NCBI RefSeq assembly: GCF_025399195.1
Contig: NW_026252117.1
Location: 124,001-188,000 of the forward strand
Source of the DNA: Umbelopsis ramanniana AG
Taxonomy: Eukaryota > Mucoromycota > Umbelopsidomycetes > Umbelopsidales > Umbelopsidaceae
Direction: 5' to 3'
DNA: 64,000 nucleotides
Part shown: positions 40,118 through 51,611 of the stretch, piece by piece
Position numbering within the stretch: position 1 is the first letter of the stretch
How the letters are laid out: the number at the start of each line of letters is the position of its first letter
Program-made: the position numbers and the translations under genes
The notes under the pieces: generated by a model
Told to the model about the DNA's origin: nothing
The model's input: the letters and a program-made list of their open reading frames with translations, nothing else
The model's database searches: none

Positions 40118-41925
40118 ATGCGCATACCTGCACAAGGTCGGTCATGTTACAACCTTTTACTCCAGCAGCATACATACGAGTACAGCTTTTAAACTTTTTA
40201 TATGAATTACAGAACAACCAGTATTAGAAAGTCTCATAGGCATTCGACATCGGCTATCGGCCTTAAAAAAGGATAGAGATTCATATGCGAAGCCCGATGT
40301 CGTCCTCGGCTTATGGAGCGATACAGAAAAGCAGATAGAAAAATTGTGCGAGATACGCTCGGAAAACATATGGAACTCTGATAGCAGAAATCGACTCAAT
40401 GATGTTCTCGACGACGTCATGTCTCTCTTGTCGCTGTTCTTTATGAGCATAGGCAAGACTAGAGAGATCCCCGCTGTATACGCTCAGCTAGTGACCGTCA
40501 AAGTAAGCGTTGCCGTCATAACCGACCCATTAATAGGTTTATAACATTCATTTCCCATCGCTATAGCAATATCTTGATCAATTGGTTGAAATGGGTGTCT
40601 ACACAGAGGCATTATTAATTCCAACTGAAGGAAGATTAAATGACATCAAAAGTATTATAGACATGAATGCGGACAAGCCAGAAAGTACGCCAGCGGTAAC
40701 TAGTCTTGTGCGACGAAAGCTTTCAAAGTGCAGTAAGTTATCTTTCTGAAAATTCCTTTTGGAAGCGTTCGTCAGTTGATTATTTCTATTTGCCTTCTAT
40801 AGAGGAGACGCTCGCCACATTATTTGCCAACCTGCATGAAGTGTCACCTGATTTGTAAGTTCGCCATTTGAGCTTATAAACGACACGACAAACAATGACT
40901 GACGGTATCAAATTGTAGAAAACCCATACAAAATGAACTTGTGGAGTTGCGCCGACAACTTTCTCTGTTAGCAGGTCGAGCGTGTGGCTTTTCAGATGTC
41001 GATATACAAGAAATCCAGAAAAGGGTTTGTGGTTTTATTAATTTGAACAGCACGCCATTTCGGACTGAGTTAACACTTGCTTTCATAGTTGCGAACAATT
41101 GATAATACGAGAGTTGATGGCAAATTTTTAGCTCCAAATGGATCTATACCTGCAGGACAAGCCTTGGTGGTCGGCTTATTGGAGCAGCTTTTCGAGGAAA
41201 CACATGATTTGATGGCCTCGACAGACAGCGTATCGGAATCTCTTGTTCCCATAGCAGAAAGGCTGAAGGAGATCAAATCCAAATTAGAGCGACTATCCTT
41301 GACCCATCGATGGACTCTTCGAGAAACGGATTTATACACATTTCAGGTTCGAAACTTAACTTGTACTACATGTGTCTAAATGGACATCAAACTCACTCGT
41401 CATTGTAGCTTCAATTACAGGAGATCGAAAAATTGCGAGTAGGAGGCAAATTCTTGGATGCTGAAGGCAAAGTGCCTGAAGGCCAGGCTTTGTTAAATTT
41501 CTTGTTGCGAGCATGCTATAGGCTGATGTCTAAAATGCTCAGTGAAAGTGTTCCTGTCGCTGAGGCTCTCATGCCAGTCTACAACCAGCTCAGCACAGTT
41601 AGGCGATGTCTGCTGGAAGTGAACAAATGGGGTGCACCAGATTCTGGTAAGTACATACAGAATTCTACTCAACTGACATTGGAATGAAAGGCTTACATGG
41701 CTTTAATTGGCAACCACAGTCCGCGAGCTATATCCATATCAAATGAAGTTGGCAAGCATCGACAACATGAGAGTCAATGGTACATTTTATGACGAAGATG
41801 GAATGATACCGGAAGGACAAGGATTATGTGTAGCTATTTTGAACGAATGCTATGATATACTTCATGATTTAGTCTCTAAAGTCGAGGATGTGGCCAGCGA
41901 TGGCAGTGACGAAGAAGGGGAGTGA
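40118..41925 (+). CDS. UPF0662 (DUF2408) family protein
   Basis: Exons 40118-40136, 40213-40502, 40567-40732, 40803-40854, 40919-41024, 41089-41346, 41409-41646 and 41720-41925; 444 residues. It begins PVLESLIGIRHRLSALKKDRD, like S. pombe UPF0662 proteins. Three copies of a signature unit follow: IDNTRVDGKF..IPAGQALV, EKLRVGGKF..VPEGQALL and IDNMRVNGTF..IPEGQGLC, each followed by helices. The 19-nt first exon (MRIPAQ) is chosen because it splices in phase over a 76-nt intron; it is the least sure part. The family is fungal, with no established function. Confidence 0.85.
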
Positions 41926-41966
41926 ATGTAATGAATACGCCAAACTTAGATCAAGCTTCGAATTGG

Positions 41967-41972
41967 AATAAA
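41967..41972 (+). terminator. Polyadenylation signal AATAAA
   Basis: Canonical hexamer 42 nt past the UPF0662 stop, 124 nt from the end of the convergent P1 gene. Confidence 0.5.
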
Positions 41973-42095
41973 ACTTGTACTATCAATAATGTTTCATCAT
42001 ACACAAAACGGAAGGAATGAGATCAGTTGAGAATTTATTTGAATGAGACTGGCAAAAACTGGTGTTTTTACGCAAAAGTTCATCTATAGAATTCT

Positions 42096-42615
42096 TTAGT
42101 CGAAAAGACCTGTAAACGAGGAAATAGTAAAGTTAGTTTATACCCAATTTCATAGACATACATGGAGAAACTCAATACTAACCGAAGCCCATATCGTCAT
42201 CAGACTCCTCCTTCTCCTCTTCCTTCTCTTCAGCAGCGGCTTCCTCAGCGGCACCACCAGCAGCAGCACCACCAGCAGCAGCAGCGGGGGCAGCAGAACC
42301 AGCGGAACCGATGTTCATGAGGAGACCAGCAAGGTCTTGGCCAGCGAGGGCCTTGGCGTAAAGGGAGAACCAGACGGGCTCAACTTCGACGTTAGCGGCC
42401 TTGACAAGGGTGGAGAGCTTGTCAGCCTACAACCGAAAAAAAAGGTCAGTTGAAAATGTCAGCTTGTGTGAATCAAATCAGTGTGCAAATTTTCTCGTCG
42501 TTGCATCGGCATTTCGACAATTGCGGTTTAATGAAAGGTTGTAACTCACGGTAATCTCAATACCGTCGTCCTGGAGGATAAGAGCTGCGTACACAATGGC
42601 GAATTCGGCAGACAT
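42096..42615 (-). CDS. RPP1: 60S acidic ribosomal stalk protein P1
   Basis: Exons 42615-42550, 42426-42183 and 42109-42096; 107 residues. [20 protein letters not shown] at the start, [19 protein letters not shown], an Ala/Gly hinge, then an acidic tail with the canonical [11 protein letters not shown] end. That end binds elongation factors, and ricin-like toxins recognise it. P1 pairs with P2 on uL10. A CACGTGAC element lies 79 bp upstream. Confidence 0.97.
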
Positions 42616-43466
42616 GTTGGTTAGAAAGGAGGAGCTTCTTTGGGTGCGAAATTTTTGCCAATTTTAAGAAAAAAAAAACACGGATTTGAAGAGCACGTGA
42701 CCTGGATCAAAGGTGCATGTCGTTTGAAACGACCATCTTGTCCATAGCCGCAAAAGCAGTTCAAGAATCCATTCTATTATGAAAAACATCCATAAATTAT
42801 GTGTTCCTGTGGCTAACGGTATTTTAGTCTCAAGAAGGACACCAGTGGTAATACTCAGTTAGTGTATGGTAACTTGGCAATTACATAGTCTTGGCTTCAA
42901 TATCCATCGACAAAATAGTATGTTCATTTAACATTTATAAGGATATAAAATTACATAAGAAACGACCTTCTATCTTCGACACTCTACATCACTGCTACGG
43001 TCAGAAAGTGGGTTCACCAAGGCAATCCATAGATGTCACAAAGACTTCGTTTCTACTTCATATTGTTGAAAAGAGAGTTTGTCATCTTCAATACTTGAAT
43101 CTACTGCTGCGACTTTTATTTCATATATCAGGCTTCATACAGCGGAGCCACCTTCACTGTATGCTTAGACAAGTTTAATCTGTGACGTACTGCCAGATCA
43201 GCGTTTTTACTTCAAGAGACAAGCGTAATTTTCTGTATCCTGACAGAATCTACGACTTTATTCATTCCTAAACATCTTATGGCCTGTTTTTCAACTTACT
43301 ATTGGGGGTTACTGTTAACAAGCACAACATTTACTACGTGGTGAAAAACTTGCGTATCAAATATATGCCATTTGATTGGTCGGCGTCATAAATTTCCCAT
43401 TTTGACTTTCGTACAGGCCCAAAAAAGATAGCTCTTCTGCAAAGGCATCGCGATAGATCATCAAAC
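42616..43466. other. Intergenic between divergent genes
   Basis: About 0.85 kb between P1 (minus) and YIP1 (plus), including the P1 E-box. No gene or repeat seen. Confidence 0.55.
42694..42699. promoter_or_regulatory. CACGTG element upstream of P1
   Basis: Sequence AGCACGTGACC, 79-84 bp upstream of the P1 start codon; the reverse strand reads GGTCACGTGCT (Cbf1-type RTCACGTG). Confidence 0.55.
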
Positions 43467-44293
43467 ATGACTCAACCAGTTCACTCCGTTCTGTTTGACT
43501 CCAACGCTGATTCCAACGCATACTATAACCAACAAGCTGCCTCTGGAGGAGATAACTTGCAATTCTATTCATCATCTTATGGCGATAATTACAATGCCTC
43601 GCCTTCATACTACGGCAATGCACCTCCCGGCCCGCCAGCCAACATGCAAAGTGGTAATAACTTCGACTACAGTAGATCCCCTGGATCTTTTTGGAGTGCA
43701 TTTGGAACAGGTGGATTCGATGATGAGCCTCCGCTAATGGAGGAACTTGGCGTCAACTTCCAGCACATTAGAGCAAAGGTGAGATTCAACTTATTCAGGG
43801 CATTTGCATAAACCCACAGTCTAACTTGTAATAATAGAGCATGGCCGTATTGAATCCTTTTAAACCTGTTCCATCCAACATTATGGACGATGCCGACATG
43901 GCAGGACCTCTGCTCTTTATCCTTATGTTTGGCGTTTTCCTTCGAATCACTGGTAAAAGCCATTTTGGATACATCTATGGTGTAGGAGTGCTTGGCATGG
44001 TGTCTATCTTCCTCATCCTTAATATGATGAGCCAAACTGGTATTGACTGGTCACGGACAGCGAGCGTTTTGGGTTACTGCCTACTACCTATGGTCATGCT
44101 CAGTGGATTTAGCGTTGTGCTTCAATTAGGAAGTGCCATTGGATTTATCTTGTCAGTCGTTAGTATTCTATGGTGTACCTTCTCAAGCTCAGGCATGTTC
44201 ACGAGTGTTTTGCACATGAATGAGCAACGCTTTTTAGTCGCTTACCCTGTAGGTTTATTTTATGCCTGCTTTGCCTTGATGACCGTATTTTAG
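43467..44293 (+). CDS. YIP1: YIP1-family Golgi/ER membrane protein (YIPF5 type)
   Basis: Exons 43467-43778 and 43838-44293; 255 residues. The N-terminal cytosolic part is rich in Asn/Tyr/Ser/Gly/Pro, followed by the conserved DEPPLMEELGVNFQHI. The Yip1 domain has about five membrane segments (GPLLFILMFGVFLRITGK, VLGMVSIFLILNMMS, YCLLPMVMLSGFSVVL, and others) and ends LFYACFALMTVF. Yip1 works with Ypt1/Rab1 in COPII vesicle formation and fusion between ER and Golgi. Confidence 0.94.
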
Positions 44294-44456
44294 AGGTCTT
44301 CGCTTTTCTTTGAATGTATATAATACAATACCGTGATCGATCAATAATACAGGCAATAGATGATTTTAATCTTCGCACTGTTAAAACCAGCACACCACGA
44401 TTTGAAAACAGAAAAAAGTGCTTTATTACAGCATTGAATTTATAAATGTGAAATAA

Positions 44457-45917
44457 TCAGTCACCTCTTCGTCTTGGCGATCGTGATCTGGAGCGTGATC
44501 TTCGTGGTCGATCCACGTCTTCGTAGCGTCGACGGCTGTAGCGATCCGCTTCACGATCCCAGTCAGCATCTCGGTCATAATACGGACCTTGGCTGCCACG
44601 ACGATGATTGTCCCTGCGATAGTCGTCTCTTCGTTCTCGATCAGAATATCGTGAATGATCTCTGTCCCTACCTCCATCTCTGCGATCTCTCTCGCGGTTG
44701 CGATCACGTCTGTCGTAGCCTCCTCTGCGATCGTCTCGTCTGCCAGTATGACGTGAAGTGGACTTCATTTGGGAGTTATCATTAAAATCAAGGTACATAT
44801 ATATATATGTGTATTCGATGAAGAGTGTATCACTTACCTCCATTTTTTCTAAAGTGTCACGAATTTTTTGGTATCCTTGATGCTGCTTACCGGAGAAGTG
44901 AGAATCCAAACGGTCTGGCGCATCTCCTGTCACAAGAAATGCTCCACAAATTGTGCAAACTTCCATTTTCTTATCTGAACGTGCGGCATTATCTGCTTTC
45001 TAAAAATTTCATTCAGATTAGGGATAAAGTACAGGCGGAAGCTGCCATTCTAGAAGCATATAACTTACCTCCTTCAGTATGGCATGCTCAGCTTGGAGTC
45101 GTTCGACTTCCCTGGTCAAGTCGGTAGCTTCCTGTACACGACCTTCTTCTCCAGCCTCTTCAATCTTTCAAAACATCAGGAAAAGTTAGCTACAATCAAC
45201 CATTAAAACTGTTATCATTTCTTGTCATCCACAAACCTTTGCTAAAAGATCTTTGATTTTGACATCAAGCAAGACTAGTTTTTCTTCTCTTTCACCTTTA
45301 ATGGCCTCAGTATGCTGCAGAGAGCAAGTTAATATTTTACATATTACATGTTGAAATTCTTTGAAACTTAAGTACCTTGTCGTCCATGGATTGAATCGTT
45401 AATCTGCCTCGGCCTCGTCTGATTTTCTTATCCAAGTCATCGATGAGAAATGTCAGGTATTTCACAAAGTCCTGTTCATAGGGATATTTATATTTGTCTG
45501 GACTATTCTGGTACTTCTCCTTTAATCTGTCGTTATGAATTTTGTCGCATGGTCCTATGAAACAGAATATGTTCAGTGTTGGAATCACAGAATGACTCAG
45601 CAAATGGCACATACCTAGATCAGATTTGGTATTGGTGAACAGCGATGAAGGACAAAATTCGACCAAGTAATGCTTGCAAACCTATTATGACGCATCGAAA
45701 GGTGTTAATAGAACAAAACATATCAATTATAATACTCCAAGTCAATAGTTGATTATACCGAATCGTCCCAAAAGTCCTTGTTATCAACATCGACGTACTG
45801 CGACATCAGCTCATCGAGCATAGCCTTTTGAGCATCTATTCAATAATCAGTACAAAGATCAGTTATTGAGTCATGATCTGAACGGTATATGAGAGAATAA
45901 CTTCGATGCTTACCCAT
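44457..45917 (-). CDS. LUC7: LUC7-like U1 snRNP protein
   Basis: Eight exons (45917-45914, 45835-45759, 45681-45615, 45554-45376, 45314-45237, 45164-45069, 44999-44838, 44762-44457); 322 residues. The start codon sits in a 4-nt exon (ATGG), giving MDAQKAMLDELM. Two zinc-finger regions: CKHYLVEFCPSSLF..CDKIH (CCCH type) and CTICGAFLV..HFSGKQHQGY (C2H2 type), separated by a coiled coil (VERLQAEHAIL). The tail is long and Arg/Asp/Ser-rich, ending SRSRSRSPRRRGD. LUC7 stabilises the U1 snRNA-5' splice site duplex and influences choice of donor. Confidence 0.95.
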
Positions 45918-45990
45918 GTTGTCAAATCAGTGAAAGGCGCGATGATCTGAATCACGAAGCAGTAAGGTGAATTTCAATGGCCTCCTGGCA

Positions 45991-45996
45991 CACGTG
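45991..45996. promoter_or_regulatory. CACGTG element between LUC7 and ZCCHC9
   Basis: Sequence CACACGTGACG in the 149-bp divergent promoter, 74 bp from the LUC7 start and 71 bp from the ZCCHC9 start. A run of 18 T follows at 46013-46030. Confidence 0.55.
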
Positions 45997-46066
45997 ACGG
46001 CTCTTTCAAACCTTTTTTTTTTTTTTTTTTCTTACAGCCCGCCTTAACTCATATCCTACTATTCAA

Positions 46067-46991
46067 ATGACACGCTACACTAAGTTAGGTCGAAAGCAGC
46101 ACGTAGATAGTGGAAGCTGGGAGTCTGCCCCCTTGACTCCGGCAAAGGTTAAACACCCAAGATCCCGCGACGATGGAGAGCAAGAAGGTAGCGGGTCGGG
46201 ACAGAACAGTGGAAACAAGAAGAGAAGCTTCTCCAAGCTGGATGGTAAGGAGTGACTAGGGCTGCTCATTTACAGGGTTCAACGTTATTCAAATTGTTTT
46301 GAATTTAGGCCAAGGAGAACAGAGGATGTCTGCTAATGAGAAGAGACAGAAGCGTAGAGCCGTGCAAAAAACCACCAATACGGTATGTGGCATCATTTTG
46401 CTCCAGTCACAGTGTATTTTTACTTGCAGCTAACGCATAGAATTGCAGATATGTTTTGCTTGCCGACAGAGGGGTCACAACAGCAGAGATTGTCCCAATT
46501 CAAAAGAGCAAAGCACCGGAATCTGCTACAACTGTGGATCAACCGAGCACTCATTGAAGGCTTGCAAAAAGCCTAGGAATGGGAGTAGGTGTCTGCCTCT
46601 AATGGGTTTTTATAGCCAAGTTCCATAATACTAATTCCCTTTTTTTTTTTTAGCCAAGTTACCTTTTGCTAAATGCTACGTCTGTGAAGGGACAGGACAT
46701 TTGGCTGGCCAGTGCCCTAAAAATGAGAAGGGAATGTACCCTAACGGTGGCAATTGCCGTTTCTGCGGTAAAGTCGACCATTTGGCCAAAGACTGTAAAA
46801 TGACAAAGGAGGAGGCTGGCACTTCCGTTGTTGGAAAGATTGACTTGTCCAAGGGTGCGGATGATGACGACTTCCACATCTTTGTTGAAGAGAAACAGAA
46901 ACTTGGTGAAGAAGCCAAGGTTGAAAAGGAACTTGAAACATTTGTAGAGAAGCGAAAGCCTCAAGCAAAGAAGAAGGTTGTCAAGTTTTAA
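46067..46991 (+). CDS. ZCCHC9-like CCHC zinc-knuckle protein
   Basis: Exons 46067-46244, 46309-46382, 46449-46584 and 46654-46991; 241 residues. After a basic, disordered N terminus come four CCHC knuckles: CFACRQRGHNSRDC, CYNCGSTEHSLKAC, CYVCEGTGHLAGQC and CRFCGKVDHLAKDC, with spacers (FAKCYVC, KGMYPNGGNC) that match ZCCHC9 rather than Air1/2. The C terminus is Lys/Glu-rich (KPQAKKKVVKF). It is probably a nucleolar RNA-binding protein in ribosome biogenesis or RNA surveillance. It shares a 149-bp promoter with LUC7. Confidence 0.88.
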
Positions 46992-47452
46992 CTAGACTCT
47001 CTACAGTTATCATTTTTTGTAACATAATATACTCAAAATTGTGCATTATCAGGATCCCATTTAAAATCAAAATTTTACAGTAGTTATATCAGCTGCTTTG
47101 AACCGAACAGGCTTATATTGCAGACTTGACATTTGCCTGGACAACTGTATTAGCTTAAAAAGAGTACGACCGTAACTTCAAATTTATAGGTGATATATAT
47201 GCCTCGATTTGTGTTTGGAAAAGTTTGTCATGTATTTCCGAAGAATATGGAGCAAAAATGCAGAGTCAACTTTCAAACGAACAAAGAACAAAATAGCGGC
47301 GAGAGCGCAATAACTAAAGTAATTCACCAACTAAAAAAACGCTAATTTACAAAACCATGGCGCAATAGTACAAGAGTCGAAGTGTCAAAGCAGAGACAAA
47401 TAAGTGGGAAGTGTTACAAAATGGGTTTGCATAAAAAGGGTGATGAAGAAAT
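46992..47452. other. Intergenic between convergent genes
   Basis: AT-rich 3' regions of ZCCHC9 and the Gdown1-like gene. Nothing else seen. Confidence 0.55.
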
Positions 47453-48679
47453 CTACTGCCGTGGCTGATTGAACTCGCTGTCCTCGTCAAAACCCTCGTC
47501 ATAGAATTCGTCAAAAGTGTCCTCCCTATCTGATTCATCTACATCGGTATCCGTCGTGTCGTCATCCGCAGGTTCTGATTGTTCACTTTCCGGATCTAAT
47601 CGAAGGTTGTCCATGGTCTCGCTGTAGATAGTTATTAGTTAGTATTACGCAGAATTTGATACAATGGTCTTAGATGTTCGCATCAAGTACCTCAGTTCTT
47701 CAGTGAGACTATAGTCTTTATGATGGTTTTTGAGCTTTTGCAGTTTATACCTTAGGTCTTGTGACTATGAATGAAGTAATTTGAGTTGACAGTGTCAGCA
47801 GAAATTATCTTTGAAATGCTCATCTCGAAGTATGATAATTTGACATATTATAACTAACCTTTTGAGTCTGCTGGTGTGAATCTTGTAGCTGCAATGACTC
47901 GTTCAATGAAATCATTCGTACTCGAGCGTTCTGAAAATATACGACGAAACTTAATTACATCTTCGACGAAGGGCAATTGTATAAATGCATGCTGTACTTA
48001 CATTATTTGGGTCGTTGTTTGCATCATTGTTACTTCCCTCGGCTATTGAAGATTTTCTAGTCCTCATCATACCGCTAGAGACATACTGATTATTCGATGC
48101 TTGGGCATTGGCAAGAGCCACAGAGTGTTCTCGCCCGTTTTCTTTGTTTTTCAAAGTTAGTTTGGAGATGGCGTCCGTTAATGGGGCGTCATCAATATCA
48201 TTGTCGTCTGACGGCTCTTGGATTGCTGTCTCTACTGGAGAAGCCTGGAAGTTTCCATCCGGTTTTAGTTGGGCTAAAAGGCTATCTATTACAATGTTAG
48301 TGGCACGTAATTTTTCGCCTTTGTCAGGTAAAGTAGCCACGATGGTCCTAAATACATATATTTTTTTGTCACAGTCAAAAAGTCAATATAAACAGAATGT
48401 TGATCTTGGAGTGAATGACTAAAGAATGTATACTTACGGATTTCCCAAAATGTGCGTGTTTTTCTTTCTGATATCGATTAACTCTGATTCTTGACATTGC
48501 TCCAAATCGCGGACATAGCCTGCTGACAGGCTGTGGTCTGAAGTTGGGTTGTTGCGACTGCGGCTCATCTTTGAGCCAGGGTTATTATGCACGAGATGTC
48601 GAACTTGGTTATGAAGCCTTTGTTCACTGTTATTTAGAACAGAAGTCGACTGCTGTCGTGGTCGTTGCTGTTGGCGCAT
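47453..48679 (-). CDS. Gdown1/POLR2M-like protein (RNA polymerase II-associated)
   Basis: Exons 48679-48438, 48347-48002, 47930-47859, 47764-47691 and 47621-47453; 300 residues. Three blocks match the order of human POLR2M (Gdown1): a helix ending in LPDKGEKLR (DLEQCQESELIDIRKKN..., residues ~58-95; human DLAQRSLVELREMLKRQ...LPDKGKKI); a disordered middle; and ISLNESLQLQDSHQQTQK (~202-220; human LLSIEESLALQKQQKQ) followed by coiled coil and an acidic tail with DEGFDEDSEF (human DEDDDWSSDEF). Gdown1 binds Pol II and competes with TFIIF. Apart from these blocks the sequence is low in complexity, so homology needs a profile search. The start was chosen as the first Met after a poly-A tract; a longer in-frame start exists at 48826. 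Confidence 0.6.
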
Positions 48680-48892
48680 AGGTATGGATACTTTCGTGTT
48701 AAGCTTTTTTTTTTTTTCTTTTGGTAAGGAAACAAGCAGAGCCTTGAAGAGACATGACTCAAAAAATCTCCGCCACTGGGTCACGCGGAGCGTCACAACT
48801 TTGAGTGCTCGGCATGTTTGAAGCAAAAAAATGATTGATATTGTTAAAACAAATGGTATTTATTGGTAGAAGAGCTACCATCCTCCACTATT

Positions 48893-49598
48893 TTAATAAA
48901 GGAAAGGGAAGAGCCTGAACAAAAAAGTGATGAGATTACACAGGAATGTTATAGACAGCCAGCACAGCAGATGCAAAAAATGAACATACCTAGCAGTTTC
49001 ATCGGCGTAGGCCTGATAGTCAACGCCAAATCTTTCGAATAGCACTTCCTCCTCAACTTGAATTCGTCGAATTAGTGCATATGTGACCAGACCGGCCACA
49101 AAGATCAGAACAAACCAGTTTGTGGCGGCCAATCCGAAGCCAACCCATATCAACAATGTTCCCATATATCCTGGGTGTCTGATAACTTTATACGGACCAT
49201 CTGTACAAATGAACCTAAGGAAAAATTGCGTCAGGGCTACGGGCGGGCACATTGTCTTGCAAAAAGCGAGTGACTTACATATCATCTGAAACAGTAAGAT
49301 CAACTACAAAGAATTGGTTGACATGGATTGCCCAGAGTCGTAACAATACACCTCCAACCATCCATCCAAGGCCAACCCAGCCGAGGAACGACCACATATG
49401 ACCTACGCCAGTAGTGAGCCAGATGGGAGCGAGTAAAGATAAAATGAAGCTGGTAAGCAAGAATCGGCCACTTCCGCGATCATCTTCCGTGACATAGCCG
49501 CTTTGTAAGTTACGAGCAGATCTCTCGCGGTTAACTTTGGCGAAATATGCGAAATCCGCGATTGCGACCAAGTAACTTAAGATCAATGCCACACCCAT
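48893..49598 (-). CDS. PEMT/ICMT-like membrane methyltransferase
   Basis: Exons 49598-49279, 49214-48990 and 48914-48893; 188 residues from the first in-frame Met. It has four to five hydrophobic segments. The SAM-binding signature is GPYKVIRHPGYMGTLL with a downstream VEEEVLFERFGVDYQAYADET and a final R-LFPFLY, as in isoprenylcysteine and phospholipid N-methyltransferases. The substrate (prenyl-cysteine, phospholipid or other) cannot be told from sequence. The open frame extends ~19 codons upstream of the Met, to an AG at about 49657, so an earlier exon may be missing. Confidence 0.75.
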
Positions 49599-49916
49599 TT
49601 CGTACTGATGTCGAGTCGAGAAGAATAACAACTCCGAAGACGAACTTGGCACGAAGGACTACATTTGTGTGTCACTAAAAATGTTCCCTTTCAGAGACTA
49701 GGGCAGGAAATTGGGATTATTGCCAAATACATGCTAGATGTAACGATGTTACAAGGTGATATGCATTAAAAGTGTGTGAGAATTAAAGGATGTCAATGGT
49801 AGTGCGTGGTTCGTTGAAGTTGAATAAATTGAACAGGCAGTGCCATCTGAGTATAAACCCATGCTTGCCTAAACTCCTTATAAAAATATAGCGAGGGGAG
49901 AAAATGATCACGTCGC
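49599..49916. other. Short divergent intergenic region
   Basis: Promoter region between the methyltransferase (minus) and the unresolved gene (plus). No motif recognised. Confidence 0.45.
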
Positions 49917-51485
49917 ATGTCTTCAACTTTAGAACGCATACACACAGCCGTGGTTACCGTTCCCAGAGCAAATCGTCAGGTTGGCCAGTTAAAATTACGC
50001 CTGTGCTGCGAAGAGAAGCTGTCGTATCCAAATGGTATCTCGGCAGTCATTGGGGACCCGGCAGACTTGGAAGTGGTGCTAGATCGCAGCTGCCTTCCTT
50101 TGATCATATCCTTTTATTAGCTACACTATCTATTGACATATTTTATCACTTCATCTCCATCATCCTGGTTTATTGGCCTTGACAATCTATTTACTGCGAA
50201 ACTAATATAGCATTCACGCCAAATGTCATAGGGACCTTCACCAGTATGGTGTGCAAGGTATTCCTGCGCCTTCCAAGTTATAAACAATGTCTTGTATTAA
50301 CAATGCACTTAAAAGCGGCTTACAAAGCATGGCTTCACCAAAAATGTTGTAAGCAAAGAGGGAAATCAGGACTGGCAGAAGAGTATGCTTGAATGATTAC
50401 ACTGGGTTTTTTTTTCTTCTTAAGAAAATGTTAAAAAACAGCATCTAAAACTGCAGGGCAATTGTTCAAATCTTCTACTACTTTTACTTATTGGCCGCCG
50501 AACTGTGCATCAAATTCGGTGACAAGAAATGGAATACTACGCTCTATTCACTTCAAGTATATTTGGCAGTCAAATAATATCCTTTGATTACATTTAAGCA
50601 CATTTGTCTAAATTAGTGTTCAATATGGCCATGGTCCTTGATAATTTCCATCACATATGCAAAACTTTCAGGTTGACAACGAAAACTTGGCCAAGATATG
50701 TATAGCAGTATCAAAAGCACTAGAGAAAATAATGCAGGACTTGGAAATACAATACCCTATGATATTCTCAGTGAATTACATTAATGTATGGTATGTTTAA
50801 TCTATTTCTCGTGTCTTCCCTGAAATAATAAAAAATGTATTAATATAAATGCAAAGGATAGTATATTGACCAAAGAAAGAATTGGATTTGGTAAATCAGC
50901 AGGATCAAGGGTCTCATTGAAAAATTCCTTCAATTATTAGAGTCTGAAAGGTGTATCGCAGTATATGCCAATCATTGCAAGCTCTTTACTTCATATTGCC
51001 CATAACAGTCGATCGGTTGACCTCAAAAACTATGCTTTAACCCACTTTTCAGTAAGCTTACGTAGAAGCCACAAAATGGTTATAATTATGATTGAAATAC
51101 ATGAAACTAAGCTTCATCAGGGTAGCGATATATCACCTTCTGAAAGATGTTCCCCCATCAGCTCATTCGCAGCCTCAGAACAAAGTTTAATGATGGCCCT
51201 GTATCGAAACGTCAGAATGGGCTATGCTACACAAATCACCGTAAGTGCACGTTGTAACATCAAATTCATCCATTGCAATCTTAAGTGAATATCATGCAGA
51301 GGAAGAGGAAGAGATTCGAAACCCCCAGTGATGCTTCTTATGACGAAGAAAAGCATATATACGAAGAGCACGGACATACTGGCTCTTTACAGACTCAGGA
51401 GACAGAAACCCATCTATGCAGCCAGGAGCAGATATCGCCGGCAGATGACGTATTCGCGATTGCCTTCGCTTCTTCATTCCAATAA
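49917..51485 (+). CDS. Unrecognised multi-exon gene, 5' structure unresolved
   Basis: The first exon starts MSSTLERIHTAVVTVPRANR and stays protein-like to about 50,100. The 3' part forms a clean chain: 50211?-50382, 50457-50556, 50672-50785, 50941-51240 and 51300-51485, each with GT-AG introns of usual size and matching phase, ending in a Ser/Glu/Gln-rich tail (after RKRKRFETPSDASYD). No single GT donor in exon 1 joins in phase to the AG at 50210; joining from 50072 or 50075 to 50257 is possible but gives a 180-nt intron. Segments such as IFYYFYLLAAELCIKFGD and LKGVSQYMPIIASSLLHIA suggest helices. The RKRKR patch may be a nuclear signal. No family recognised; it may be damaged. Confidence 0.4.
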
Positions 51486-51611
51486 CGTCAACAGAGCAAA
51501 AGAGAATAATGGCTTTCATAAATGATAATAATGTCTTTGACTTCAATGTGAATATGAATTGATTGAAATAAATTTGTACATGAGAAATGCACCTAGGTAC
51601 AGTATATGTGA

